A stretch of DNA of 64,000 nucleotides. It comes from Sclerotinia nivalis (Eukaryota > Ascomycota > Leotiomycetes > Helotiales > Sclerotiniaceae). The notes under the pieces were generated by a model. It searched no databases, had not been told where the DNA came from, and saw only the letters and a program-made list of their open reading frames with translations. Of this stretch, positions 35,750 through 48,957 are shown piece after piece. Location of the stretch: positions 682,001-746,000 of the forward strand of contig JAPEIS010000007.1 in assembly GCA_029531795.1 (NCBI GenBank). Direction: 5' to 3'. Positions within the stretch are counted from its first letter, which is position 1, and each line of letters opens with the position of its first letter. Position numbers and translations under genes: made by a program.

Positions 35750-37022
35750 ATCATTCCATCCATACTTATCTAATCAACCCAACTTCCCCGAAGAATTTGC
35801 TACTATTGTAATCAGCGATACCGTAATCTGGTATCATTATCTTATCTCCCTTTACGATTATAATATAAGAATGAAAGCAAAAATAACCAATCTACAATCT
35901 ATAGTTCAAAAGCTTACTTTCGATCTGCAAATCGAGAAAATTATATTCATACAATAAAAGAAAAAGAACAATAAATTGATTACCTATCTAACTCAATTTC
36001 ATCCCATCTTTATCACTCCGTCTATTTCAATCGATCTTTCGCTTTTAATATTTGTTACAATCCCGATTACCACTTCTATTTTATCGAAATCTCAATTGAA
36101 TAAGAAAGTATCTAACCCTGTATCATTTGATAAAACGAAAATCGATCTTAATCGATTTGTCGATCAAATATAGAATAAAATATATATCAATTCCGATTAT
36201 TTTATTTCCCTATATTTCTGTTTGATTTATATAACTGAAAGATTAACTAGATCTATTACTATACAAATTCGATTATATAATATCAAAAAACAATTTGTTA
36301 AACTTACCGATTATAAAAATCTATTATAAATACTAAAAAGAGTTTATAGAAATCAGAATAAATGGATCGAAGCCCGAAAACTCTTAATTAATTTGAAACA
36401 AAGAAACTAATTGTTCTATATCTTCTATACTAAATTCTAAAAATTAATATTGGAAGTTGAGATAACCAACAATAATAGTACCCTGATTATCCTATTAAAA
36501 CAAATCTTATCGAATAAACTAAAGAATCAAATTATTACTATTAAATTATCTACAAATAGCATCGATATATTCGCCATTTTCGTACAAACATTGGAGAATC
36601 GCTATCTATACTTGATAAAACCGATCGACTCCAATTGCAACCCAATCATCCTACCGCCCTATACTACAATTCAAAACCCGAATCCTGTTAATTATATTTC
36701 TACTCCATTCCCGAATATTATTATCCGATCTACTGTTCCTATTACAATTATATCTATTGAAGATCCAATAGATTTCAGTTCCCAAAGATATATTAATAAA
36801 TACAAACAAGGGAAATACTTTTATTGTAAATCTATCGATCATTGTATAAAAGATTACCCATTCCCAAATAATCGTTTTGTACAAACTAGAACTAGTCTTA
36901 CCAATCTTGCCCTATTATCCCTTATTCCATCCTCTGCTCAAATTCAATTATATACTATGTTATTATACAATTTATCTCTTCCCAACTCCCCGAATTCAGG
37001 AAATGAAGCTTATTTAGTATAA
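35750..37022 (+). pseudogene. gag: gag pseudogene of C (partly open)
   Basis: There are two open runs, 35976-36173 and 36450-37022; the second is 190 codons. The second ends with a zinc-knuckle-like segment, KYFYCKSIDHCIKDYPFPNN. Relative to CX2CX4HX4C, the first Cys is Phe and the last is Tyr, while one Cys and the His remain. A Pro/Thr-rich stretch lies before it (NYISTPFPNIIIRSTVPI). The last run ends at TAA (37020-37022) after GNEAYLV. The Met at 36450 is internal. The minus-strand run at 36651-36884 is a shadow. Confidence 0.78.
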
Positions 37023-37049
37023 ATCGTTATCAAACGAAAGCCCTATATA

Positions 37050-37850
37050 TATTATATTTATTTATTATCACAACTCGAAGTTTATCTTTCGTTGAAAAAA
37101 CAAACAATCGAGCAAATCTAATAATATTATATATTACTATCTTATCGATACTTGATCGATTCTATCCCATTTATATTATAATAGATAATAGATACGAAAA
37201 ATATACTTTCATAAACCGAAATTGAATTGAAACTATCAAACTCCTAATATACAAATTATTTATTCTATTCGAAGTTATTGGATTCGACAGAAAAATACTA
37301 TCTGAAAACCAAATAAATCGTTATATTTTAGTCGATCTACAAATCAATAATTATTATAAGAAAAGATCGAAAATCTATATTACTGAATTAGTTTATTATC
37401 CGATTATTCTGGGATTAATTTAGTTAAAGAAACACAATCCCTATATCGGATTTGTATCCAATACCTTTCGCTTCGATAACAAGTTTTATTGAAAGTCCTA
37501 TAATATATCTATACAATTATCGAATATCCAAACTCTATTCGATATTTTTATCAAAGTCTGTTCTGTTTATCTACTATTTTATTTTGAAATGTTAAAGAAA
37601 AGAAATATAACAAATATTTCAATCTAAATTTGCTCAATATACATTCATCGAAGCTACAAGATATTCCAAATTAGTATCGATTTGATAAACCGAATCTTAA
37701 AAGAAAAAGAAGATTCTATTCCCGAAAACCTGTTTACTAAATTCCATTCATAAATCGATATATTTTCTTTATATAATATTAACAAACTACCTTTATACCG
37801 TCTATACAATTATAATATCCGATTACAAGATAAGACTAAACTACCATTTG
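37050..37850 (+). pseudogene. pol: protease pseudogene of C
   Basis: This lies downstream of gag in another frame: ILSILDRFYPIYIIIDNRYE near 37140, NRYILVDLQINNYYKKRSK near 37320, and NPYIGFVSNTFRFDNKFYW near 37440. The position and pattern fit a retropepsin-like protease and the following linker, but the Asp-Thr/Ser-Gly triad is not intact, so the assignment rests mainly on gene order. Confidence 0.5.
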
Positions 37851-39120
37851 GAATCCTATATTCAATATCTCAAAACGAATTGAAAGTTTTGCAAGAATAG
37901 TTAAGGGAAAATCTAATAAAAGAATTCATTCGATTAAATTCCTTTGCTTTCGCTTCATTTATTTTATTTGTTAAGAAATCTAATAGTAATCTTCAATTCT
38001 ATATAAACTATCATACATTGAATAATCTATCTATAAAAAATCAATATCTATTATTTTTAACTAAAACGTTTTTGAATAATTTGAAAAAGATAAAATATTT
38101 TACGAAAATAAATATCATCTCAGTTTTCAATAATATCCGAATCAAAAAAAAACAAGAATATCTGATTACATTTCGTATCCGATTCAATCTATTCGAAATC
38201 TTAATCATATTATTCGGATTAATCGAAGCTCTAATAACATTCCAACGATTTATCAACAATATTTTGAGAAAATACTTGAATATATTTTACATTGTTTATT
38301 TGAATGATATTCTGATTTATAACAAAATTTGTTCTAAATATATAAAGCATATACAAAAGATACTAAATGCCTTATAGAAAACCAAATTGTATACCAATCT
38401 ATCGAAATATGAATTCCTGAAATTTGAAACGAAATTCCTGGACTTAATTGTAGACCAAAAAAAGATCCGAATAGATTTAACCAAAATTAAAACAATAATT
38501 GATTAGAAAACACCAAAGAATTTAATAGATATACAAATGTTTATAAAATTTAATAATTTCTATCAATATTTTATCTACAATTTCTCTTCGATTATTTATT
38601 CGATAATAAACCTAACCAAAAAAGATATAACCTTTCAATAGAATCCTACTTGTAAAAAATCGTTTTCAAATCTGAAAGTTACATTTATAATAGTATCTAT
38701 ATTAACCTTTTTCGATTAAAAAAAAGATATAATTCTAAAAACAAATATATCGGATTATATATCTATTAAAATTCTTTTTCAATATAATAACGATAAGATT
38801 CTGAAACCTATTATATATTTCTCTAAAAAGTATTCGATTACAAAATATAATTATGAGATTTATAATAAAGAATTACTAACAATTATTCATTATTTCGAAA
38901 AATAATAATCCGAATTAGAAAATGTCTCTTCTTCAATCAAAATCATCACAAATTATAAAAATCTAGAGTACTTTACAATTATAAAGCTATTAAACCATTA
39001 TCAAATCTGTTAATTTGAATTTCTATTCCGTTTCAATTTCAAAATTATATACCGTTCTGGAAAGCAAAAAACGAAATCCGATACTTTAATCAAAAGATTA
39101 AAGAACTTATCTAAAGAAAA
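37850..39120 (+). pseudogene. pol: reverse transcriptase and RNase H pseudogene of C
   Basis: It begins with ILYSISQNELKVLQE, then LRENLIKEFIRLNSFAFAS, and FVKKSNSNLQFYINYHTLN. The open run 38018-38377 contains FTKINIISVFNNIRI, FRIRFNLFEILIILFGLIEA and the catalytic box VYLNDILIY near 38295, in which the second residue of YLDD is Asn. RNase H follows at about 38740-39100, with ILKTNISDYISIKILFQYN, YNKELLTIIHYFEK and [19 protein letters not shown]. The core Asp-to-Asn change and the scattered TAG/TAA codons make it inactive. Confidence 0.85.
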
Positions 39121-40440
39121 AAATGAATATTTTTTTCATCAAAACCAAATTGTTCTAAAAACTGAAAATCTAAATACAAATCTGTTTTCTATTATTAATT
39201 CAAAAAAGAAAATTCATTTTATAATTATAATCCATAATCAAACCTATATTGATATCCTATCGTCTATTTGCAATCCTGAACTATCTATTTACAAATCCAG
39301 ATTATCTATTTATAAATCTGAATTATCTACGATATTCGATAATCCAATCCTTATCCAATAACCTGAATCTATACAATTGAAACCCTTTGAAAAACTGAAA
39401 CCCCTATTCACTGAAATTTATCTATTTAATCTGTTTCCATTATCGATCCTAAAGACTTTAGAAAAAAATACTATTAAATATCTATATATTATATTATCTG
39501 AATATATTATAAATAATAATCTATTATATTATTATAAAAAGCTTTATATCCTTAATTATAATCCTTTGAAAACAAAACTTTTTTGAATAATCCACAATTC
39601 CTTTATTATCGAATATCTATATTATATTTATATCTTCGAATTGCTTTCTCGAAATTATTATTAATCTGAATATTATAATTACATTTTTTATTGAATACAC
39701 AATTATCATAATTACTATCAAGCTATCCCGAACTATAAAGAACAAAAAGGAATCTTACATCCTTTTTCAATTTTATAATAAGCTTGGAAAAATATCTTAA
39801 TCGATTTCATTATTTATCTTTCGAAAAACTCTAAATACAATACAATATTTATTGTAATCGATCGATTAACCAAAATAAAACATTTTCTACTCTACTAAGA
39901 AACCTATAGCTCCGAAAAAGTCTTTTATCTGTTCCTGAAATATATATAGAAACTCTATAACCTACTATAGATCATTATATCCAATTATAGAACTCAATTT
40001 ATCTTTGACTTTTAGAAATATATCTATAAACAATTAAATACTATTTCAAAACTATCAACAACTTATCATTCTAAAACCAATAAACAAACAAAAAAAACAA
40101 ATACAATACTCGAATAATATTTTCATTTATATATATTCTATTTATAAAACAACTAATCCGAATAACTATCGATCATCGAATTCTCAATTAACTCTATCTA
40201 ATCCAAAAGTTCCTATCTATTATTATTCTTTGCCAATTACAATTTCCATCCTCAAATAGATTTCAAACCTATTATACTCTTCGATTATCCTGAAATCTTA
40301 AACATTAAGGAATTCATCAAAAAGATGAAATCGATCATCGATCATCTAAAAACCAAACTAACCATTAATCAAACCCATTATTCAAAGAATACCGATTCCT
40401 ATTATTCGTTTACTCATCAATACCAATCTAAAAATCTAAT
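39120..40440 (+). pseudogene. pol: integrase pseudogene of C
   Basis: The zinc-binding part lies at about 39560-39740, with degraded His/Cys spacing. The core starts near 39790 (ILIDFIIYLSKNSKYNTIF) and has IIVIDRLTKIKHFL near 39860, then TYHSKTNKQTKKTNTIL near 40060, in which the catalytic Glu position is Lys. The region to 40440 covers the end of the core and the SH3-like domain. The short open run 39377-39586 lies just before the zinc-binding region. Confidence 0.75.
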
Positions 40441-40906
40441 CTAATTTAATACTAAAAATATCCGAACTTTTTATCTTCAAAAGAAACTAGATTGGAAAAA
40501 CTTAAATCCCTTCTGAATACTAAAGATCATAAACTTATATATTTATAAATTAGAATTCTTTATCTTTATAAAGAATCATTCAATCTTTCATATTAATCTA
40601 TTATATCTCATCAATAATAATCCTATCTCTAATCAATACAATCCACTTCTTTCTTCTATTGAAATTGAAAACATTAAACAATTCAATATAAAAGAAATCC
40701 TGGATTCCCAATAAAAATATCAAGATTATAATAATCCTCATCTGAAATATATTATCCAATAAATAAACTATAATACACCTATCGAAAAACCTACAAAGTA
40801 TTTAAAGAATACTCAAAAACTAATCCATAATTATTATCATCGTTATCCAGATAAATCTAATCCCTCTAATCATTTCAACGAAATTCGACCCTAAAAAAGA
40901 GAATAC
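40441..40906 (+). pseudogene. pol: chromodomain end of C pol and polypurine tract
   Basis: From about 40580 the text FHINLLYLINNNPISNQYN is followed by IEIENIKQFNIKEILDSQ, a stop, KYQDYNNPHLKYII and YNTPIEKPTKYLKNTQKL. This is a full chromodomain with Trp positions lost. The frame ends in a Pro/Arg segment (HRYPDKSNPSNHFNEIRP). The purine tract is at 40893-40906 (AAAAAAGAGAATAC), directly before the 3' LTR. Confidence 0.82.
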
Positions 40907-41119
40907 TATTACAGGATCCCTATATATAGTATACAAAGACTACTCGGATTCCGATCTACAGGAATCGAACCTCGGATAAATGTAAACTAGCCCTGATCAG
41001 GGCTAACGCTACACATAAATATATTTAAGGAATCATTCCTTCTATAGAAATATAGCTCTTCGAACTACATCTTATTAATAAAAATGATTCCTGTTATTCT
41101 GCCTGTTGCCTCCATGATA
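40907..41119 (+). repeat. 3' LTR of C
   Basis: This is a 213-bp LTR. The start is mutated (TATTACAGGATCCC). The outer end is better kept (TGCCTGTTGCCTCCATGATA). It is followed by the TSD AATAA. Confidence 0.94.
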
Positions 41120-43700
41120 AATAATAATACTTTAATATATTTATTAGATTTGTTGAAGAAGGAATATTAATATTATCAGAAAACATATCAAATATATTTT
41201 CTTGTAATATAGTATTATTATTATCTATATTTATTCAAAAGTATTCGAGAAAAATTTAATCTTTACAATAAATCATTTGCAAAAGTTATCAAGGGATACA
41301 AAATGGATATAACAAATAATAACTAATAAAGAACCTTTACAATTCAATTCTATAAATAATAAATCTTTATTCATTTAAATCATTATATTTCTAATATATT
41401 CTTTTCCCTTTAATATAATCAATTTGATTGATAATAGATATTCAGGAAAGGTATTTATTGATTATTCTTTTATTGATCGAAATAATATCTCAATTCAATT
41501 TTTATTATATCATTATGAACTCCATTGACAAATAGAAATATTATAAATATCATTATTAATTATTTTGTAATGAATATAATAATAGAACAATATAAAAAAA
41601 AGATTTATTCTTTATTACAAAACTTTTTAAAAAAACTCCAATTATTTTCGGATTATTATAATTACAATATTATAATCTATATATAAATTAATAGAATATA
41701 ACTCTCTTTTTCAACTTTCAATATTATATAATATATTATTACCTTTATAATACATTCGATTCAATATAAACATCAATAATCCTTTCATCAATATATACAG
41801 ATCAAATATATAAAAGTAATATATTTACAAAATCATCTATCGATAAAATCCTTAATATATTATCTTTAATTAAAACTTTCCTTTTTAATATAAAGAAAAA
41901 TCCTTTTCGATATTTATTATCATTTATCGAAAATGAAAATGAAGATAATGAAATATATATTCAAAATTTTAAAACAATTTTAAAAAAACTATTGAAGTAA
42001 AATAATAATGAATTAGTTTTTATAAACAAAAATTATAAATCGATAAAAGATTCTGGAATTGATTTACAAATCGATAAGATTTTGATATTCGATATAAATC
42101 ATTATTATATAAGAGTTTATAATAAAAGAATATCATTTTAAATACAAATAATATCGAATTGATATTTTATTTAATATAAGTTTATACAAAAGATCATTGG
42201 ATAATATTGACCAAAACCAATACCAAAAAATGAATCTTTACTATTATTATCAATTCCAATCCCAAAAGAACAGATCGAAGTTATTTCCAATATAAGATTA
42301 GATTTAGATAATATTCGTTAATTATAAGTTATTAGTTTTATATTTTTTTGTTAATAGAATAAAGTAAAGGTTATATATTTTATATAGGAAAAATTAGATC
42401 GAACAAAAAAGATTATTCGATAAGAATGTTTATATAAAACAACAATAATCTCAATTTTTTAGAAACAAAACTTTAAGAATATATTATATAAAACAAACAA
42501 TATTGTTGATATATTAATTAAAATATTTCTGAAGTTTTACAATTTTGTTTATTATTGTTATCAATTAGAATATCTTTAGAAAATAACAGAAATAGATATC
42601 GAGAAATTCTTCAATAACAAATCATCATTCAACGATAATAAAATCAAAGAGAAACTCTTTTTATAATTTCAAAACAAATTATTTGTTTTCTTACCTTGTT
42701 ATATAGATATACTTTCTTTATATTGAATATAGAATTATAAAATAAAATTAATATCTAAAAAAGAACCTTTATATTTCAAAAATTGCCCTTTGTTCTTTTT
42801 CAAATTAAAAATAATTCGAAAATAAATCGATAACAACCTTACTAAAAATTTCATTCGGAATCAAAATTACAAAATATAGCTTTATTATTCTTAATAATCA
42901 AATTTGATAAAGGGATTCGTATTTATCAGAATTATCATAATTTGAATAATATTATTATTAAGAATTAATACCTTTTATCAATTATTTGAAAAACTTTGGA
43001 TATTCTTTGCAATACAAAAATCTATATCAAATTAGATATTATTACTACTTTCAACAAATTTCGTATTGCAAAAAGTAACAAATAGAAAACCATTTTCATT
43101 ATTCGATTTGGATTATTCGAATTATTAATTATACCTTTTGGTTTTTGCAATATACTAATATCATTTCAATATTATATTAATTATACTTTGTTTGATGAAT
43201 TAGATAAATATTGTATTATATACCTTAATGATATTTTTATATACTCCAAAAATAAAAATCAATATCGAGAATATATTTATAATATAATCTAGAAATTACA
43301 AAATGTTGGTTTATAAATCGATATTAATAAATACAAATTCGAAACAACTTTTATAAAATATTTAGATTTTATAATTACAATCAAAGATATAAAAATAGAT
43401 CAAAATAAAATATCAATTATTATTTCTTGAACATAATTAGTATTTGTTAAAGATTTACAATGATTTTTCGGTTTCACGAATTTTTATTATCGATTTATAA
43501 AAGACTTTTTAAAGATTCGTTATTCTTTAAATAATCTTTTACAAAAAGAAATAGATTAATAATAAAAGAACAATTATATAATAGTATTCGAGAATCTAAA
43601 AAATGTATTTATAACAATTTCGGTATTTATCTATTTTAATTATAATAGGAAAATTATATTGGAAATAAATACTTCGGATTGGATTTTGGGAAAAGTATTT
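41120..43700 (+). pseudogene. pol: protease, reverse transcriptase and RNase H pseudogene of A3
   Basis: The protease active-site region near 41427-41490 reads LIDNRYSGKVFIDYSFIDRN. The linker near 41930-42130 reads FIENENEDNEIYIQNFKTIL and FINKNYKSIKDSGID, and it is also open in A4. Reverse transcriptase runs from about 42800, with TLDILCNTKIYIKLDI-like text near 43000-43035 and IIYLNDIFIYSKNKNQY near 43215-43265 (YLND for YLDD). RNase H starts near 43620. It is dense in TAA/TAG. Confidence 0.75.
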
Positions 43701-45480
43701 TCTTAATATGATAATAACAATGTTTTATAATCAATAATATACTTTTCTTCGAAATATTCGATTGTTGAATATAATTATAAGATTTATAATAAAGAACTAT
43801 TAACTATTATTAAATCAATAGAAGAATGATAATCAGAATTACAAAGATCTTAACAGAAATTCGAAATCTTAATCGATTATAAGAATCTAGAATACTTTAT
43901 AATAATAAAAGTATTAAATCAATATTAAATACAATAATCAGAATTTCTATCTCAATATAATTTCCAAATTGTTTATCGATTAAAAATCAAAACAATTCGA
44001 TTAGATATTTTGAACTATTAATAAGAAAATCGATCTGATAACTCTAATCTTAATAACGAATACTTAAAAAACCAGAAATATATTATTTTATTTACTAATA
44101 AATTCAATATAGATTTATATAAAGAACTTATAGACAACCTTTTATTAACTACAACAAATTGAACAATACTATTTAAAAATAAATCTATCGACAAATTTAT
44201 TAATACAATATACAATAGATTAAATATAACCAAACAATTAATATCAACAATCAAAGATCCCTTTACAATCAAATAACCAAAAGAATTTAGAAAAACCTTA
44301 TAAATAATTATATAGAATTATTATATTTATAATAATAAAATCTACTATTATGAAAAACTATAGATTCTGTTTGATAATAAATTGAAAATACAAATTTTAT
44401 ATAGAATATATTCATTAGATTCTATTGATTATCCTAATCATACAAAGATTATTGATTTGGTTTCCAAAAGCTATTGATGATTATAAATACATTAAAAAAT
44501 AAACATCTATATTTAAATTTATAAATTTTATATTCAAACAAAATCCCCAAAATCATCCCCTCCAGGATTCCTGAAACCATTGCCTATTCCTTTCCAACCA
44601 TAATCAAATATTTCAATCGATTATATTACACCTTTATCAAACTATAAATACTACAATTCAATATATAAACATATATTAATAATTATTTATAAATTAACAA
44701 AAATGAAACACTTTATAAATACAAAATCTTTAACAACAAAAAAATTGATTAATGCTTTCATCAATCGTATTTATACATTATATAATCTCCCGGAAAATAT
44801 CATTTCAAATCGAAGAATACAATTTGTATCGAAATTCTAAATACAGCTTTCTAAACAATTGAGAATAGCCCTTAAACATAACTCAATATTTCATCTACAA
44901 ACAAACAACTAAATAAAACAAATCAATTCAATTCTAAAACAATATTTATATACATTCATAAACTTTCATTAAGATAATTGAATAAAATGATTATCACTAA
45001 TAGAATTTGCTTCAAACAACTTGATTTCCGAAATAATAAATTATTCACTGTTCTTTACGAATTACAATTTTAATTCACAATTAAATATAGAATCTAATAA
45101 ATCTTACTCTTCAAATATAATAATAACTCAAAAATACAAATTCTTTAAAAAAAACAAAACAACTAATAAAATAGAATATATCTTGAATCAATTCAAAATA
45201 TTTACAAAACAATTTATTACAATCTACAAAAAATATACAAATCGAAATAGATTAGATTCATTACAATATATAAAAAAACAAAAAGTATATATAAATACAA
45301 AAAATATAAAAATATCTCGTAAAACAAAAAAGTTTAACAATAAATAGATTGGATTATACAAAATAAATAATAAAGATCTATCTATATATTTGTTTAATCG
45401 AACTATCAGAAAATATACGAATTTTTTCAGTATTCTATCATTCATTACTAAAACCAATATATCCAAAATCTCATTTCTCA
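43700..45480 (+). pseudogene. pol: RNase H end and integrase pseudogene of A3
   Basis: RNase H ends near 43990 with YNKELLTIIKSIEE and an RSKIKTIRLDI-like tail. The integrase zinc-binding segment spans about 44280-44540, and the core starts at about 44609 (FQSIILHLYQTIN region, equivalent to ISIDYIIPLLNYKYYNS in A1). The open run 45021-45347 gives MISEIINYSLFFTNYNFN, IEYILNQFKIFTKQF and QKVYINTKNIKISRKTKKFN. The minus-strand runs at 44018-44272 and 45224-45466 are shadows. Confidence 0.75.
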
Positions 45481-46002
45481 GAACAAACTTTAATTAACAA
45501 ATCGAAATCGAAAACCACAAAAAACAAAATCCTCGAAAGAAAAAACAAAAAGGAAAAACCAATTCAGAAATAAATATTTGAAAATATACTTGATAATTAT
45601 AATAAAAATAACTATCATTATCAAATCAAATAAAAATATTATATATCAATCTAATAATCAATATCAGATTTAAAAGACAATAAAAAGATTCTAATCGATT
45701 ATTATTATTTATATTCTAAAAAACCTGAACTACCATCATAAATCTTGAATTACCCAAACACTACAATACTATTACCAACTTCAACTCCTACAAAGATTTT
45801 ACAACGATCAACAAAAAAGAAAATACAATTTATTTGAACAGGAAAATAATATCTCAAATTTTAAAACAATCTTAAAATTTGAAAAATGATTTTACAACTC
45901 AGGAATTTGAAACATTTGAATAAGATTTTGCTTAAACAATTGTTTTTCAAAAAGATTTTATTAATAATTTAAAAACAAACTAAACTTTAAAAAAAAGAAT
46001 AC
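45481..46002 (+). pseudogene. pol: chromodomain and tail of A3 pol
   Basis: This is homologous to 20825-21212 of A1. The chromodomain core is recognisable only by comparison (ILDNYNKNNYHYQIK, a stop at the Trp position). A Gln/Lys-rich tail and a purine run follow before the LTR. Confidence 0.65.
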
Positions 46003-46148
46003 TATCATAAATTCATAACCCATTCCTAATTAATCTATATAACTATCTAAAGCACCCATCCCCTATATAATCGATACTCTTCCTAACACCTTCTTCCTTC
46101 TTTATAGAATATCATTATATCTTAAAGCACCCTACCACCACTGTGATA
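46003..46148 (+). repeat. 3' LTR of A3
   Basis: This is a 146-bp LTR. The inner start is mutated (TATCATAAATTCATAACCC). The outer end is well kept (AAAGCACCCTACCACCACTG and GTGATA). It is followed by AATAT. Confidence 0.93.
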
Positions 46149-46153
46149 AATAT

Positions 46154-48957
46154 TGATTTCGATCGATATTATTTAATAATCTTTTGTATAGGCTTATATT
46201 AAATAGAATATCGATTCAGTATTATTTGTATTTGAAATAATACTTCTTTATTATAAACTTTTGTATAATAATAATTTATATTAAATATCAAGATCTTATT
46301 AATTTGTAAATCGATTCTAGAATCTTTTATTGATTTATAATTTTTGTTTATAAAAACTGATTTATTATAATCTTGCTTTGATAGCTTTTTTAAGATTGTT
46401 TTAAAATTTTGAATATATATTTCGTTATCTTCGTTTTCATTTTTGATAAATGATGATAAATATTAAGAAAAATTCTTCTTTGTATTAGAAAGGAAAGTTT
46501 TAATTAAAGATAATATATTAAGGATTTTATCGATAAATAGTTTTGTAGATATATTACTTTTGTATATTTGATCTGTATATATTGATAAAGGGATTGTTGA
46601 TGTTTGTATTGGATCGAATATATTGTAAAAACAACAATATATTATATAATATTAAAAGTTGAAAAAGACAATTATATTTTATTAGTTTATATATAGATTA
46701 TAATATTGTAATTATAATAACTTGAAAATAATTGGAGTTTTTTTGGAAAATTTTGTAATGAAGAATAATTATGTTTTTTTATATTATTTTATTATTTTAT
46801 TTATTATGAAATAATCAATAATAATATTTGTAGTATTTTCATTTGTTAAACAAAATTTGCAATAATATAATAAAGATCGAATTGGGATATTGTTTTGATT
46901 AACGAAAGAATGATTAACGAATGTTTTTCTTGAATATTCGTTATCAATTAAATTGATTATATTGAAGGAAAAAGAGTATATTAGGAATATAATGATTTAA
47001 ACAAATAAAGATTTGTTATTTATAGAATTGAATTGTAAAAGTTCTTTACTAGTTATTATTCGTTGTATTCATTTTGTATCTCTTGATAATTCTTATAAAC
47101 GATTTATTACAAAGGTTAAACTTTTCTCGAATACTTTTAAATAGATATAAATGATAATGATATTATATTATAAAAAGATATATTTGATATATTTTCTGAT
47201 AATATTAATATTTCTTCTTTAACGAATCTAATGAATATATTAAAATATTATTATTGATGATTATTATAATTTTGATAATTACCTCATTGGAAACTTCTAT
47301 AATTAATTGAATTAAAAGAACAATATTATTGAATTTGAGATTATATTTGATATCCTTCTTGTTAATAATCACCTCGATTGATTGAATTATTCGAACAATA
47401 TTATTGATTTTAATATAATTAATAATTATTTCTCAAATAATTACTTTTATAAGAAATATCTTTGTATCCATTTATATTTCTTATAATATCAATTTGTTTC
47501 TTTGTTTCACAATCTACAATTCGATATCTAGATTATTTACAAAAATAATATAAATCATAAAGATATTCATATTCTCTTTGTATTTGTTTTAGGGTTTTGA
47601 TTGTATTGAAGTCTATAGAATCGTTTTGAATATAAAATGCTAATAATATTTATCGTTGAATATAAATTGAACTAAATCTCGAAAAGCTTGTATTATAATA
47701 TTTGTTATCTCGATAATTTTGATTTTATATTTGAAATTTCTTTTTCTATTTTTTAATATCAATAAATTCGTAAAGATTTGAATTGTTTTTTATTAATATC
47801 TTTAGTTCGTTAATAATTTTTGGTTTTATTACAAAGATCATTTTTCGAAGAATCTTTCTATTAAATATATTCAAATATTTCAATTGTAAAAAAAAAAAAG
47901 AAATAAGGTTTTTTTTGTTTATTTTGAATTTATTGAATTTGATTATTATTTTATATTCAATATTGATTGAAATATAAAGATCATTAAGTTTTTTTAAAAA
48001 TATATCTATAATAGTAAATTCTGATATATCATTTATAATTCCTTCAATATTCTTTTGTCTTTCTTATCAAATTATTTCTTTCAAAAACGAAATTATATAT
48101 AATAATTTCTTTTGTTTTATATCGAAAACTATAGGATTGTTTTTCTAATAAATATATAAATCTATCTTTTAATTTTTGTATTCGTTTTATTGAATCAAAA
48201 AGTTTGTTTTTTCACTTTTGAATAATTCAGGATTCTTTATAATTTATTGTAATCGATAGATTAATATAATAGAGTTTGTATTGATAAATGATTGATTAAA
48301 TTATTCCTGAAAAATAGAATTCTGAATTATTAATCATATATTAGCTATATTATTTAATTGCAAATCTCTTTGTAATATATATATTTTTTATCAATATTGT
48401 TTTGTTTAAATTAACATTCGTTTTGTGAAATTGAACAAATATTATATATATATAACAATTTCAAGGTTCTATATATTGATAAATATATCAGAAACAAGAA
48501 TTGGATCTTTAAAATCACCATTTCCAATATTGAAGAGTTTATATATAAACCATTGATAATTAAAGAAAACAGATTTAATATACTTTTGAAATTCGAGTAT
48601 TATCTTTAATCGAATTAGGGGTATCGATAGTTTTAATAAAATTGATTAAATAATATCCGATATAATGATAGATTATTTAAGATAGTTTTAAAAACTAGAG
48701 TATAATTGTAGAATCTTTGATTTCGAATATATAATGATATAATATTAATTAAATCGAAATTTGGGTTTAAATCTGAGTCTGGGTTTGAGTCTGGATTTGG
48801 GTTTGGGTTTGAATTGGAATTGAATTAAAATGTTGTTTATTGTTTATCGATGTATTGATAATCGAAGTTTCCGAGTATTTTGTAAAATTGATTATTTGAC
48901 AAAATTGAATTGTCTTTCTTATTTAATAATAGAATCTTTATGAAAGATAGAATATAT
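46154..48957 (-). pseudogene. gag: protease and gag pseudogene of A2 (minus strand)
   Basis: This is the inverted 5' half of A2. From right to left: the GGGTTT-type hexanucleotide tract (about 48820-48760), gag (about 48600-47100) with a degraded zinc knuckle near 47530, the protease block near 46940 and the linker near 46440. The short plus-strand open run at 47783-47977 is antisense. It is dense in stops. Confidence 0.7.

Larger units (their letters stand above)
35497..41119 (+). mobile_element. Ty3/gypsy family C chromovirus
   Basis: This is a complete 5623-bp element with two 213-bp LTRs (35497-35709, 40907-41119) and TSD AATAA (35492-35496, 41120-41124). Removing it restores the A3 sequence exactly as in A0 and A2. 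gag is followed by one long pol region ending in a chromodomain. It is RIP-mutated, but the gag and parts of pol remain open over long runs. Confidence 0.96.
33425..46148 (+). mobile_element. Ty3/gypsy family A, copy A3 (complete, carries solo C LTR and C)
   Basis: This is the reference copy for family A. LTRs lie at 33425-33570 and 46003-46148, with TSD AGTAT on the left (33420-33424) and AATAT on the right (46149-46153), one G-to-A difference. After removing the solo LTR (213+5) and C (5623+5) it is 6878 bp. Order: Asp/Pro-rich gag start, gag with degraded zinc knuckle, protease, reverse transcriptase, RNase H, integrase, chromodomain. Confidence 0.95.

Noticed and set aside
48760..48820. 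GGGTTT repeats as an interstitial telomere
   Set aside because: The units vary, lie at the homologous position in each A copy and read as dipeptide repeats in gag, so they are a coding microsatellite.
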